This document shows, one piece after another, positions 32,023 to 41,408 of a stretch of 64,000 nt of DNA. The first letter of the stretch is position 1; each line of letters starts with the position of its first letter. The notes under the pieces are model-generated. The model was not told where the DNA came from and made no database searches. It was given only the letters and a program-made list of their open reading frames with translations. This DNA is from 54-19 sp038210655 (lineage in GTDB: Bacteria > Chloroflexota > Chloroflexia > Chloroheliales > Chloroheliaceae). The stretch is from NCBI GenBank assembly GCA_038210655.1, contig JBBQWM010000030.1:8873-72872 (forward strand). Reading direction: 5' to 3'. The position numbers were made by a program, and so were the translations under genes.

Positions 32023-32229
32023 ATGAAGCGTGTCTACGATAGCTCCCGGCGCGAGGAAGTGGCCCAGGTCAAGCGCATTTTGGAAGAACATCTCTTACCC
32101 TGTTTGCTGGTGACAGATGGCGATGGAGCCTGGCGACTTTATCTGAATATAGCGACTTATGACGAGGATTATTCGGACAAGGTAGCACGGGCCGAGCAGG
32201 TAATCCGCGAATTTGGTTATACTCTTTGA
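32023..32229 (+). CDS. Small protein, possibly DUF2007-like
   Basis: A 68-residue protein from ATG 32023 (MKRVYDSSRREEVAQVKRILEE...). The longer frame from 31933 runs through a fold-back repeat and has no ribosome site. Alternating charged residues and the pattern strand-helix-strand with an initial VY and a central lLpcLLV strand resemble small putative signal-transducing DUF2007 domains, but this is weak. A partial hairpin (TGGGAG...CTCCCA, 31935-31987) lies between it and the AceE-like gene. Confidence 0.5.
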   Translation: MKRVYDSSRREEVAQVKRILEEHLLPCLLVTDGDGAWRLYLNIATYDEDYSDKVARAEQVIREFGYTL

Positions 32230-32765
32230 GCCAGAGCGACCAATCTTGTCAGAGATAGGTTTAGTTTAAGAGAAGCGACCGCCCCAACTTCCAGTACACT
32301 ACCCCTTATCCCTTACTACTTAAAGAACTTACGGCTTATTTTATAGGAAACTTATTTTAGTGGGTAGATTTTGATGCAACCCAACTTTATTATTTTTGTG
32401 AATTTAGGCGATTGGTATAAGCTCTAAATTCATCCTGTAGGGTCTTTACCTGAGTAATACCCCTCTAAATCCCTTGTTTTGGGCCGGAAATAAAAGTGGT
32501 AGTTGACAGGATTAAATTTATTATATATAATTAAATAAATTTAATATGTCCGAGATGGGAAAGCCCTCCAACATTGAGCTTATGGCAAACCATCAAACAA
32601 GGAACTAATAAATACTTTTGTAAATCCATTGGCATGGATGAGCGATTACACCGGGTCAACTTTTCCGTGATGTTTCTAACAAAAATCGGTTAAAATTTCT
32701 AACTTTGGGAAATTGGTTTCGCGCTTTAATTAAAAGCTGCTTGTTTGACTACCTCTGAGGTTAAA
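32230..32765. other. Gap before the histidine kinase gene
   Basis: AT-rich, no gene. It contains the consensus promoter at 32503-32531, and then a leader of about 230 nt with GATGGGAAAGCCCTCC and TATGGCAAACCATC segments that can form a small hairpin. I compared these with c-di-GMP riboswitch segments and did not find the full set. Confidence 0.5.
32503..32531 (+). promoter_or_regulatory. Perfect sigma-70 promoter of the two-component operon
   Basis: TTGACA (32503-32508), 17 bases, TATAAT (32526-32531). The spacer and downstream region are nearly all A/T. It lies 235 bases upstream of the histidine kinase ATG. Confidence 0.8.
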
Positions 32766-34763
32766 ATGCAATACAAATTGGCAAAAGGATTCCCCCCAAA
32801 AAGCCGGGCTATTAGCGACCTGGTTATCATCGGGGCGTTATCGGCAGTAGTACTTGGCCTGGCTCTAGTTTTTGATGTATGTGAACCTTTACTTGAGTTT
32901 GTTTTAAGCTTGAAAAGCTGGCGACTGGACGAATTGTTAATCGTCATGCTGGTTTTATCGCTTGCGTTTGCAGTTTATTCGCTACGACGTTATCAAGAAC
33001 TGAGGCAGGAAGTAGGCGAACGTCGTCGGGCCGAAGCTCTGGCGACCGGGCAAAGCCAGATTTTGGAATTGGTTGCGCGGGGTACAGCGTTGCCCCAGGT
33101 TTTGGAAGCACTGGCAAATATGATCGAAGCACAGTCCGAGCAGGCCCTTTGTTCGATCATGTTGCTCGATCAGAACGGGGTTAATTTGCACGTCGGGGCG
33201 GCCCCCCATCTACCGTTGACTTATCTACAGGCTATCGAAGGAGCCGAGATCGGCCCGGTCGCCGGGTCGTGCGGCACCGCCTGTTATCTTCATAAACCAG
33301 TCTTTGTTTTGGATATTGCCACCGACCCCTTATGGGCCGACTATCGCACTCTAGCTCTTAGCCACGACTTACAAGCCTGCTGGTGTTTACCGATCTACAC
33401 GACCGATGGCAAAATCCTCGGCACTTTTGCAATGTATTACAAGCTGCCGAAAAGTCCTAGTCCCCGCGAAATCAGTTTGATCGAAGTAGCTACCCATATT
33501 GCTGGGATCGCTATCGAACGCCAACTAGCCGAACAAGCCCTTCATCAGTATGCCCAACGCCTGAAAAACCTGCACGAGATCGATCATGCAATCCTGGCGG
33601 CCCAATCTTCGACCGCCATTGTCGAGGGTGCTTTGGGTCATATCCGACAATTGGTTCCCTGCTCCTGGGCCAATATGGTCATTCTTGAGCGTGATTCCTC
33701 CAAAGCAACTGTACTTTCTACTGGTCAAGATACTCACGACTTTGTATCTACCGAGCGTGATGTACCGCTGGAGCGGTTTGGGATTACCCAAGAACTTTAT
33801 CAGGGTCAGGTCTATTACGTCGAGGATGTGCTGGTTGATCTAAACTCAGTGCAAAAAGCCCCGGCTTTTCCAACCCAGAATTTGCGTTCCTATCTAAATG
33901 TACCACTTATTTCAGAGGGACAATTACTGGGCTTTATAGGTCTTGGCGCGGCAGAGCCTAGAGCTTTCAGGCCGGAATATATTCAGGTCGCTCAAGAAGT
34001 CGCCGTCCAACTGGCGGTTGCGATCCAGAACGCTCGACTATTCGAGCAAGTCCAGGCCAGCCGAGAGCGGCTACAGGTCTTGTCACAATTGTTGGTAGAG
34101 GCTCAGGAGAGTGAACGCCGCCGAATCTCGCGCGAGTTGCACGATGAAGTAGGGCAAGCTCTTACGGTTCTAAAAATTAATTTACAATCTTCGCTCCGTT
34201 TTTCGGTCTCGGCTACTCCATTGAGCCAGCGTCTGGAAGAAAGTATTGGCCTGGTAGACCAGACCTTACAACAGGTTCGGAACATCTCACTCGATTTGCG
34301 GCCTTCGCTGTTGGACGATTTGGGCCTGGTGGCCGCTTTGCGCTGGCATATTGATAATGTTACCCGCCGGACGAATTTAGTGGCCCACTTTAGGACTGAC
34401 CTGCTTGAGCGGCGGTTGCCACCTGAATTGGAAACCACTTGCTTCCGGGTCGCTCAGGAAGCATTGACCAATGTGGTGCGGCACGCCCAGGCTCGTCGGG
34501 TTCAGATCGAATTATTCATTTTAGAAAACGAACTACATTTGATCGTGCAGGATGATGGTATCGGCTTTGATTTGCCTTCGATTCTAAAAAGGGCTAACGA
34601 GGGTGGTAGCCTGGGTCTTTTGGGTTTGCAAGAACGGGTCGCGTTGATGAATGGTCGAATTGAGATTGAGTCAGAGGCCAATGGTGGAACGTTGCTCCAT
34701 GCCTACTTCCCCCTTAGTGACCAACCAGTTACAATCAAACGTCTTGAAAAGGTAGGAGTATGA
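32766..34763 (+). CDS. NarL-type sensor histidine kinase with two GAF domains
   Basis: 665 residues. ATG 32766 follows GAGG by 6 bases; the TTG at 32745 is in poor context. Two membrane segments (LVIIGALSAVVLGLALVF, LLIVMLVLSLAFAVYSL) are followed by a short coiled linker, GAF 1 (about 100-250, with SGTAC-like GSCGTACYLHKPV and CWCLPIYTTDGKILGTFAMYY), GAF 2 (about 265-420), the HisKA_3 dimer helix with phospho-acceptor His459 (RRISRELHDEVGQALT) and HATPase (FRVAQEALTNVVRHA, QDDGIGFD, GSLGLLGLQERV). The first GAF has the redox-like or ligand-binding CGT motif also seen in light/oxygen-type sensors; the ligand is not known. It overlaps the response regulator by 4 bases. Confidence 0.95.
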   Translation: MQYKLAKGFPPKSRAISDLVIIGALSAVVLGLALVFDVCEPLLEFVLSLKSWRLDELLIVMLVLSLAFAVYSLRRYQELRQEVGERRRAEALATGQSQILELVARGTALPQVLEALANMIEAQSEQALCSIMLLDQNGVNLHVGAAPHLPLTYLQAIEGAEIGPVAGSCGTACYLHKPVFVLDIATDPLWADYRTLALSHDLQACWCLPIYTTDGKILGTFAMYYKLPKSPSPREISLIEVATHIAGIAIERQLAEQALHQYAQRLKNLHEIDHAILAAQSSTAIVEGALGHIRQLVPCSWANMVILERDSSKATVLSTGQDTHDFVSTERDVPLERFGITQELYQGQVYYVEDVLVDLNSVQKAPAFPTQNLRSYLNVPLISEGQLLGFIGLGAAEPRAFRPEYIQVAQEVAVQLAVAIQNARLFEQVQASRERLQVLSQLLVEAQESERRRISRELHDEVGQALTVLKINLQSSLRFSVSATPLSQRLEESIGLVDQTLQQVRNISLDLRPSLLDDLGLVAALRWHIDNVTRRTNLVAHFRTDLLERRLPPELETTCFRVAQEALTNVVRHAQARRVQIELFILENELHLIVQDDGIGFDLPSILKRANEGGSLGLLGLQERVALMNGRIEIESEANGGTLLHAYFPLSDQPVTIKRLEKVGV

Positions 34764-35410
34764 TAAACACGATCCGAGTATTTTTGGCAGAAGACCATAA
34801 TTTGGTGCGGGCTGGAATCCGTTCTTTGCTCGAAGATTTACCCTGGGTGCAAGTCGTCGCCGAGGCTGGCGAGGGACGTGAAGCTCTTCGCTTGATCGAG
34901 CAGCATCAGCCCGATATTGTTTTGTTGGATATTTCGATGCCGGGCATGAACGGCCTGGAAGCCGCCCGCGCCATCCGGCAGTTTCCAAACATCCGGGTCA
35001 TTATGCTCTCGATGCACGCCAGCGAGGAGTATGTCTGGCAGGCTTTGCGGGCTGGGGCGACTGGCTATCTATTGAAAGATGCCGGGACGGCTGAACTCGA
35101 ACTGGCGATCCGGTCGGTCTCGATGGGCCAATCTTATCTTAGTCCGGCAGTTTCTAAACACGTTATCGGTGATTATATCCAGCGGGTCGGGGGCGAACCG
35201 AGTTCACTCGAACGGCTCACCCCGCGTCAACGCCAGATTTTGCAACTGATCGCCGAGGGCCATACCACCAAGCAGATCGCCGAAAATCTTAATATTAGCG
35301 TCAAAACCGCCGAGACCCACCGCGCTCAACTAATGAACCAGTTGAGTATCCACGATGTGACCGGGCTAGTGCGCTACGCGATTCGCATGGGGCTGGTTTC
35401 TTCGGATTAA
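34760..35410 (+). CDS. NarL/FixJ-family response regulator
   Basis: 216 residues. Receiver domain with acidic pair Glu11-Asp12, phospho-acceptor Asp57 (VLLDISMPGMNG) and lysine in LLKDAG. The output domain is LuxR-type HTH: LTPRQRQILQLIAEGHTTKQIAENLNISVKTAETHR. The gene starts inside the kinase stop (4-base overlap), so the two proteins form one cognate pair made from one mRNA. Targets are unknown. No other gene follows in the operon. Confidence 0.96.
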   Translation: MINTIRVFLAEDHNLVRAGIRSLLEDLPWVQVVAEAGEGREALRLIEQHQPDIVLLDISMPGMNGLEAARAIRQFPNIRVIMLSMHASEEYVWQALRAGATGYLLKDAGTAELELAIRSVSMGQSYLSPAVSKHVIGDYIQRVGGEPSSLERLTPRQRQILQLIAEGHTTKQIAENLNISVKTAETHRAQLMNQLSIHDVTGLVRYAIRMGLVSSD

Positions 35411-35826
35411 GCTCGACTCTACACCCAGGTAGGGAGAAAAAGTCGGTTCTGAAAGTAACCTGGGTTATGCTAAGCAAGTTTTTGAGTTCAGTACTTAGAC
35501 CACATTATAGGTTCAAGTATTTAGGCGTACAATTTTTGAAACACCTGTTTTAAAGCTCTTGTCTTAAATAGACTTGCTAAAATCAAGCTTGGAGCCAAGA
35601 TAGTTAACTGATTATTCTAAAAAAAGCAGAGCAGAGCTTAAATAGAATTAAGAAATTATAGCCCGAAGATTGTAATCGTTCACGAACGGATGGCTAGTCA
35701 AAGTCAGATTCTTCGGCGGGGGTTATCTTTGTCAAAAATTCGAGTAATTTCCCGCCTCAGAATGACATGGCGTGAACGGTTACCGAAGATTTGAAATAGA
35801 GATTTTATAAATCATAGTACCAAATA
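35411..35826. other. Gap after the two-component operon
   Basis: No gene was found. It contains a copy of the AGATTCTTCGGCGGGG...CCCGCCTCAGAATGACA fold-back repeat (35706-35767). The rest is AT-rich without a recognised terminator. Confidence 0.5.
35706..35767. repeat. TGTCACCCTGAG-family fold-back, partial copy
   Basis: AGATTCTTCGGCGGG ... CCCGCCTCAGAATGACA. The same inner part occurs in the complete copy at 57505-57617 (about 50 of 60 positions alike by eye), and the outer arm in copies at 29277 and 63891. Confidence 0.75.
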
Positions 35827-36960
35827 TCAGGCAGTTACGGTTGTTTTTTCCTGCTTTTGTTTCTCGTACAATTCTGTCGAGGACGCTACCCCTTCACCGT
35901 GATTTTCCAGCATCCAGATTTCTTTACGTTGCTCATCGCTCCAATTCTTGGTTTTCCACCACCAAATTGCCTGCCGCTTATCCTGTTGTGGAAGAAGGCT
36001 GCGCTCCGGGCGTTCAACGTTACGGCTTATCTTGCTGGTCTCGTAGCTCGCTTCTACCAGAAACTCAGAGGGAATAGCTAGTTTCACAACAAGCTCATCT
36101 ATATTCTGGGCCTTATTGACCTGCATTATGGCCGTAAGATATTGTCTGTCACTGTTGTATTCGACCCCTGCGGTGGCATGCCCGCCTTCTCTTAAAGCCT
36201 GCCGCAACTCAGGCCGTTGGAGAGCATTCTGGCACTCGAAGGTCAGGGTATCCAGCATTTCAGTCGCGTTAACCAACTTTTCCGGGTTGAGGGTAATGGT
36301 ATGTTTGGTAGCATCATAGAAGCCGGTGGTGACCGTCGGACCATAAACAATACCTGGTTTCTTGCCTTGAGGCCACGCAATTGACCTCAAAAAAGTAATA
36401 TAATCTTGCCGCTCGACCTGCTGCGCTAAATCGGCAACTACCCCATCAAAGTCTGTCTTAGCATTTTTGATTAGGTATTCGGTCAAAAAAGTTACAATCG
36501 TCTCAACATCTCCGTCGTCATATTCTTGATTACTACCGTCTGGTAACTTCATACCCTTCAACAAACCTGTTACCATAGGTGTAATCCCCTTTTTGCGATT
36601 AGCCACATAAAAGGGATCGGGTGAAGCAAGGCTACGCAAAGCACTTTGCTTAGCATTTTCTAATGCTTCACTCTCGAGTTTCTTACGCTGTATAATGGAA
36701 GCAGTAGGCGTGAATTCAGTGGGACGTAATTTTCCTTTGGCCTGTAAAAGCCTGAGAACAACTTGATTGCCCACCGTTTGTTGGAGGCTCAGAATACGAG
36801 CAGGGGACAAATCATTCGATTTTTTGTCCAAACGATGTAGATTTAGGCTGCTAGGTTGAACCTCAACTTCTGCCTTTACCATATGAGAAGAGTTATGAGT
36901 GTTACTGGGTGGAGTTGCTTGCGCTTGAGCTTGGTTACTTTTTACCACGTGTGATTGCAT
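35827..36960 (-). CDS. Protein with the N-terminal motif of eCIS/DUF4157-associated cargo proteins
   Basis: 377 residues, no signal peptide, no membrane segment. After a disordered Ser/Gln/Thr-rich start comes LSPARILSLQQTVGNQVVLRLLQ (residues about 51-72), the LQ-x-TVGNQ-x-V-x-RLLQ motif found ahead of DUF4157 metallopeptidase and toxin domains in cargo of extracellular contractile injection systems and other polymorphic toxins. The body (about 90-360) has no HExxH and no known fold that I recognise; conserved-looking parts include TLTFECQNALQ and WWWKTKNWSDEQRKEIW. The region is more AT-rich than most of the window. No injection-system genes are nearby. A cargo role is inferred from the motif only. 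Confidence 0.6.
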   Translation of the reverse strand: MQSHVVKSNQAQAQATPPSNTHNSSHMVKAEVEVQPSSLNLHRLDKKSNDLSPARILSLQQTVGNQVVLRLLQAKGKLRPTEFTPTASIIQRKKLESEALENAKQSALRSLASPDPFYVANRKKGITPMVTGLLKGMKLPDGSNQEYDDGDVETIVTFLTEYLIKNAKTDFDGVVADLAQQVERQDYITFLRSIAWPQGKKPGIVYGPTVTTGFYDATKHTITLNPEKLVNATEMLDTLTFECQNALQRPELRQALREGGHATAGVEYNSDRQYLTAIMQVNKAQNIDELVVKLAIPSEFLVEASYETSKISRNVERPERSLLPQQDKRQAIWWWKTKNWSDEQRKEIWMLENHGEGVASSTELYEKQKQEKTTVTA

Positions 36961-37527
36961 TGTCTAATTCTTTCATAATTCTTTTATTAAGGAATATTTG
37001 GACTGTTGAATAAATTATAGCCTTAAACATGGCCGTGTCAATATGTAGTGTTCCTAGATAACGTATGTTTATCTAAGCTCGACTTTACGCATTTTGAGAC
37101 AAACTTGGCTACTAAGTTGAACTCGAACTCAGTATTGAATGTAGACTTTTCAAACGTGCTGGGTAAAATCGCTTGTGTAAAAAAACTTTTAGCTAAATAC
37201 TTTGAATCTAGCCTTTACTATTGCTTTCGAGTTCAGATTTTTCAGCCTCAAACGCAGCGTTATTTCCAGCCGTAGTGTGTTCCTTACAAATTTTGCGTAA
37301 AGTCGAGCTAAGGGTTGAGAAAGGAAAGGGATGGGTGTTTTTTAGATTTTAACCACTTCTAGCCCGTCCATTATGGCATAAAATTTGCTTTTCAAACAAG
37401 CGGTAAGTTCAACAGGACGCAGCTAATAGACCTTTACAGCAATTTGCTATGTAGATAAATTTGGAGTGTTGGGTGGTCGAAATCGCTGGTAACGTAGATT
37501 GGATGAGATAAAAAGGAGATTTTAACA
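36961..37527. other. Gap holding a fold-back element
   Basis: AT-rich. It contains the inverted-repeat element at 37076-37309. The 75-codon frame at 37048-37275 begins outside the element and reads through it with no ribosome site, so it is not called. Near the right end AAAAGGAG introduces the hydrolase gene. No other signal is seen. Confidence 0.55.
37076..37309. repeat. 234-bp MITE-like element with 16-bp terminal inverted repeats
   Basis: AGCTCGACTTTACGCA (37076-37091) is exactly inverted at 37294-37309. A second inner inverted pair is TGAACTCGAA / TTCGAGTTCA. There is no convincing gene inside. Single copy in this window. Confidence 0.7.
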
Positions 37528-38661
37528 ATGTTTATGTTACCCTTAGCCCCACTTATTTTGGTATTGGTGAATATAATATCAGTAGCCTTGCTGGGGTTTG
37601 GAGCCTGGTTTGTAGTAGGTTGGTTTGTCGGTACGCTGGCTATTGGCTTCCTAATAGGTGGCATCGCAATGCTCATATTCACGCTATTCGGGCGTTATAT
37701 TGTATTATTGTTGCTCGGCGGACCTACCAGTTCGGATGAACCAAAATTTACTCAATCGAATGAAAATCAGCGAATAAAACGACCAGATGGAACCGAAATA
37801 TATGTCGAATTTCTCGGCCCACCCGATGCTCAGCCAATTATTCTAACTCATGGCATCGCGACTTTTAACTCTGATTGGTATTATGCTAAAGAGCGTTTAG
37901 CCAAGCGGTTTCGATTAATTTTGTGGGATGTGCGCGGAGTTGGTAAATCAAGTCGTTCCCCCAATAACGATTACTCGCTTGAGACTATGGCGGGTGATCT
38001 CGAAGCAGTTTTGGGTCTGGCTACTCGGCCTGCTATTTTGGTGGGTCATAGTATGGGCGGGATGATTACGCTGACTTTTTGCCGTCTTTTCCCGCAATAT
38101 CTGGGTCGCCAGGTGAGCGGGCTTGGCCTGGTTAACACAACTTATCTCAATCCCGTCAACACGGCTACCGCCAGAGGGTTCTTGCGGGCTGTCCAAAAGC
38201 CTCTACTTGAGCCAATCTTGTATCTAGTTATTGGGCTTTCACCGCTGGTTTGGTTGATGAGTTGGATGAGCTACTTAAACGGTACCGCCCATATCGCCTC
38301 GCGTTTTTCTTCATTTAGTGGTAAGCAAACTCGCGGTCAGCTTGAGTTTATGACTATCTGTCAGCCCTTATGTTCACCAGCAGTTCTAGCTCGGCAGATG
38401 TTAGCTATGTTCCATCACGATAACACCCGCGTACTCGACAATATAAATGTACCGACACTGATAGTGGCAGCTAACCACGACCGGGGTTGTATACCCGAAG
38501 CCAGCCAATTTATGCATGACCATATCCCAACTTCGGAACTGGTTAGTATGCAACCGTCCGGTCATGTCAGCATCTTTGAGCAAAACGAACAATTTACGAA
38601 CGCGCTGGGCGAGTTCGGGTCACGCATTAGCGAGAGTCGGCTCAAAGCTGCAAAGGTATAA
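37528..38661 (+). CDS. Membrane-anchored alpha/beta hydrolase
   Basis: 377 residues. AAAAGGAG precedes the ATG. Two N-terminal hydrophobic segments (PLILVLVNIISVALLGFGAWFVV and VGTLAIGFLIGGIAMLIFTLF) anchor an alpha/beta hydrolase: oxyanion region LTHGIATFNSDW, DVRGVGKSS, nucleophile GHSMGG (Ser near 174), acid in ANHDRG (about 313) and His in SGHVSIFEQ (about 341). This is a full catalytic triad. Substrate unknown; esterase, lipase or haloperoxidase-type members share these motifs. It stands alone, divergent from the eCIS-motif gene. Confidence 0.88.
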   Translation: MFMLPLAPLILVLVNIISVALLGFGAWFVVGWFVGTLAIGFLIGGIAMLIFTLFGRYIVLLLLGGPTSSDEPKFTQSNENQRIKRPDGTEIYVEFLGPPDAQPIILTHGIATFNSDWYYAKERLAKRFRLILWDVRGVGKSSRSPNNDYSLETMAGDLEAVLGLATRPAILVGHSMGGMITLTFCRLFPQYLGRQVSGLGLVNTTYLNPVNTATARGFLRAVQKPLLEPILYLVIGLSPLVWLMSWMSYLNGTAHIASRFSSFSGKQTRGQLEFMTICQPLCSPAVLARQMLAMFHHDNTRVLDNINVPTLIVAANHDRGCIPEASQFMHDHIPTSELVSMQPSGHVSIFEQNEQFTNALGEFGSRISESRLKAAKV

Positions 38662-38861
38662 CCTTTGCGTAAAGATAACCTTCTCGTGTAGAACTCTAGC
38701 CCAAACTGAAACGGCTCAAAAACTGGTATAAGCTACGGGGTGATCCCACCAGGATCGCCCCTTAAAATTTGTCTATTTTAAAACCCTTTCGGTAGCTGCA
38801 CCTATTTGCGGGCAACCACACAGGGTTGCCCTTACCGGAATGTTTTGTTATTTTTGCGTCC

Positions 38862-41324
38862 CTAACCCGTTTTGCGGGCAACCACGCAGCTAAACTGATT
38901 ACCCTGCCCATTCGTCACAATCTGACGACCTTTGAAATGGATTACTTTGACGTTTCGGAGGACAACTTGTCCTCCCAGGATCAAACCATCGTTGGCGATA
39001 GAAGGTAATGCACCATCTATAATTATGCCTGGGTTCCCCCCTAAGCAAACCCCGCCGTCTATAATCACCCCGGCAGGAACCGGTGGTAACTGGCCCGTCA
39101 CGCTGATACCAACTGCGCTACCCAAAGAGAAGGTAATTGTCTGTCCGGCCCCGGCCCGTTGCTGGAGCAGATAGTAAGAGAGAGAGCCGTCCAGACTGCC
39201 AGTGCCGTCATCTTGCTGCCGGACTACGATCAGGCTGCCGGTACAGGTTAGAGCGTAATAAACCACCGGTTGGACCGGGTCGTTGGTGGTCACGGTCAGG
39301 AGGGCAGAGCGTGTCCCGCCTTTCGCCGGGGTGCAACTCAGGTTGATCGACTGGGAAGAACCCCCGGCCAGACTGACCGGGAAAGTCGCCCCACTAACGG
39401 CAAACTCGTTTGCATTTGGCCCGGTCAACGTTGTATTGGTCACAACCAGCGTGCCGCCCCCGCTATTGCTAAAGGATAGCGAAGACGAGGTGCTGGTGGC
39501 AAGGCGGGCGCTACCCAGATCAAGCGTGCTGCCGAGGTCGGGCGTAGAGGCATAGGCCGGTGCGCCGGGGGTGGTCAACAGACCGTAGACCCGCAAATAA
39601 GAGGATGGGGCAGGCGTTATAGCCGGGTCGGAGAAGGTTCCCAGGTAAACCTTACCGTTGGCGACGGTCGGCGGGGCGAACTTGGCAAAAAAGCCGACCG
39701 TATCGCGTCCGCCTGCTGCCTGATCGCTGTTCCAAAGCTCCTTAGAAATATCGTTGGCATCGAAAGCCCGGAGCGTCCCGGCTACGATAAATTCCGCTGC
39801 ATCGCCACTGGTCGGGACGGAGGCCCACAAAATACCCGTTCCAGAGAGGCTACTATTAGCCGAAAGCGACAAGAACCCGCCCGGCATATTGTTATCGGGA
39901 AGTTTCACCGGCCCGATAGCAGTCGGGACTGTCACAAATTTGCCGGTGGTTATGTTGTAAGTAAACGATCTGAGATAATCCGACTCGCCCCAGACATACA
40001 GGCGCGGCCCGTTCGGGCTGTTCCAAAAAACGGGCGAACCGTGAATATGGTGGCTGGTTCCGGGCGAAGCATTTGGCCCACCGACAGCCTGAAAGCTATC
40101 CAGTACCGCATCCGGGCCGGGGGGACTTGTAAATTTCCCCATATTATTGCGGTCAAGCATGTAAAGGATACCCTCTTTGCCGCCGCCGGCCAGCCAGTTT
40201 GTACCAGGGATCAGGGTTAGACCGCCAGAACCTAAATCTTTATCGGTAAGCGAGAGATAATCCTGGGAATAGGGCGTAAAATAATCGAGCAAATTCAAAT
40301 TAGGGTCAAGCTTAACGGCACTATCACCCAGGTCTGTCCCGCCTTGGTTAGCATTGAAATTACCGTTGCCGGTCAAAAAGTAGATATTGCCCGACCCATC
40401 GACGGTTAGCCCCTGGCTTGCCATCCAGATACCGCCCTCACCATAGCCACTTCCACTTGGCGTAGTAGTGTAAACCACCTCACGCTGCAAGGTGGTAGCG
40501 TTGTACCCAAAAATCCAGCCGTGATAAGGATGGGTATCGGCGTAAGCGGCAAAGGCAAAGTAAACCCTGCCGTTTGCCAGGGTCAACGCGCTACGCTGGA
40601 TTTGGGTCATATTGATAAAACTAGCACTTCCGACGGTTACTGTACCCGCATCACTCGGCCCGTTAAATTTCTCCAGGCCAGTGGTAATATCCAGGGCGTG
40701 AAGTTTGTGCCTGTAACGACTTTGGGGGGTCGGGCCATTTAACTTGTGGAGGGCTACCAGATACATTGTGCCGGTTGCCGGGTCGATTACGGGTGTACTG
40801 ACGATCCCGACCTCGACATAAATATCGGTATAGATAAACCGACCGGCAACCGTTCCATCGTTCCCGGTTCCGTAATCATTGGTTGGCGTGCCATCGTTCG
40901 GGGCGGACGGCCCCAGGTTGACGTGCCAGAGTGGGGCGGTGGCGGCTGGGTTGTCGGCCTCGAAAGCATAGACATCGTTGTGCATAGTGGCGACATAAAC
41001 CACGTTATGCACGCCCTGGCCGGGGATTGTCACGTTTGGTACATATAAGGGTTGGGCGTAAACGTGACCGCTTACCGGGCGCGAGAAAAGCAACCCGAAA
41101 GAACTGGCCTTTACATTAGAAGTGGTCAGGCGGGTTTCCTGCAAGTTTGCCCCGGTACGATTGTTATCGTTATGGTTGGTTAAGACCGAGGCCGGGCCTG
41201 TACTGCTGGGTTGCACTGCTGCCGGGAGGCTGCTCTGTACCGACTGCAAAGACGAGACCGGGATCATCGGTAGCACCAGGATGCAAAAGACCAGAAATAT
41301 TCGCAAAGGTACACTGCGCTGCAT
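38862..41324 (-). CDS. Secreted PQQ-like beta-propeller protein with Ig-like and conserved C-terminal domains
   Basis: 820 residues from ATG 41324, which follows AGGAG by 9 bases; the longer frame begins at a TTG without a site. Signal peptide VPLRIFLVFCILVLPMIPVSS. Residues about 50-560 look like a PQQ/quinoprotein-type propeller (HNVVYVATMHNDVYAFEA, GTMYLVALHKL, LHALDITTG, DGSGNIYFLTGNGNF), but the tryptophan docking motifs of true PQQ enzymes are not clear, so cofactor use is doubtful. Then comes a choice-of-anchor D/Ig-like domain (FSNSGGGTLVVTNTTLTGP) and a final domain of about 110 residues ending SCVVARKTG, shared with the metalloprotease at 54256. A GGGCAACC-type repeat abuts its end. 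Confidence 0.85.
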   Translation of the reverse strand: MQRSVPLRIFLVFCILVLPMIPVSSLQSVQSSLPAAVQPSSTGPASVLTNHNDNNRTGANLQETRLTTSNVKASSFGLLFSRPVSGHVYAQPLYVPNVTIPGQGVHNVVYVATMHNDVYAFEADNPAATAPLWHVNLGPSAPNDGTPTNDYGTGNDGTVAGRFIYTDIYVEVGIVSTPVIDPATGTMYLVALHKLNGPTPQSRYRHKLHALDITTGLEKFNGPSDAGTVTVGSASFINMTQIQRSALTLANGRVYFAFAAYADTHPYHGWIFGYNATTLQREVVYTTTPSGSGYGEGGIWMASQGLTVDGSGNIYFLTGNGNFNANQGGTDLGDSAVKLDPNLNLLDYFTPYSQDYLSLTDKDLGSGGLTLIPGTNWLAGGGKEGILYMLDRNNMGKFTSPPGPDAVLDSFQAVGGPNASPGTSHHIHGSPVFWNSPNGPRLYVWGESDYLRSFTYNITTGKFVTVPTAIGPVKLPDNNMPGGFLSLSANSSLSGTGILWASVPTSGDAAEFIVAGTLRAFDANDISKELWNSDQAAGGRDTVGFFAKFAPPTVANGKVYLGTFSDPAITPAPSSYLRVYGLLTTPGAPAYASTPDLGSTLDLGSARLATSTSSSLSFSNSGGGTLVVTNTTLTGPNANEFAVSGATFPVSLAGGSSQSINLSCTPAKGGTRSALLTVTTNDPVQPVVYYALTCTGSLIVVRQQDDGTGSLDGSLSYYLLQQRAGAGQTITFSLGSAVGISVTGQLPPVPAGVIIDGGVCLGGNPGIIIDGALPSIANDGLILGGQVVLRNVKVIHFKGRQIVTNGQGNQFSCVVARKTG

Positions 41325-41408
41325 AGAATGTAGCTCCTGATTTAGTAATTTCAAGTTTTGAAGCTATCTCAAGCTGGATAGTTATAGATTTAATAAATAC
41401 TGGCCTGC

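Noticed and set aside
32540..32620. Possible c-di-GMP riboswitch (GGCAAACCATC)
   Set aside because: Only one conserved segment is present; the GACGCAAAGCC part and the rest of the fold are missing.
37048..37275. 75-codon open frame
   Set aside because: Begins outside and runs into a fold-back element; no ribosome site; composition is AT-driven.
38700..38861. GGGCAACC/GGTTGCCC and GGGTGATCC/GGATCGCCC hairpins as terminators
   Set aside because: They lack U-tracts and match the general repeat family, so they were not called as terminators for either neighbouring gene.
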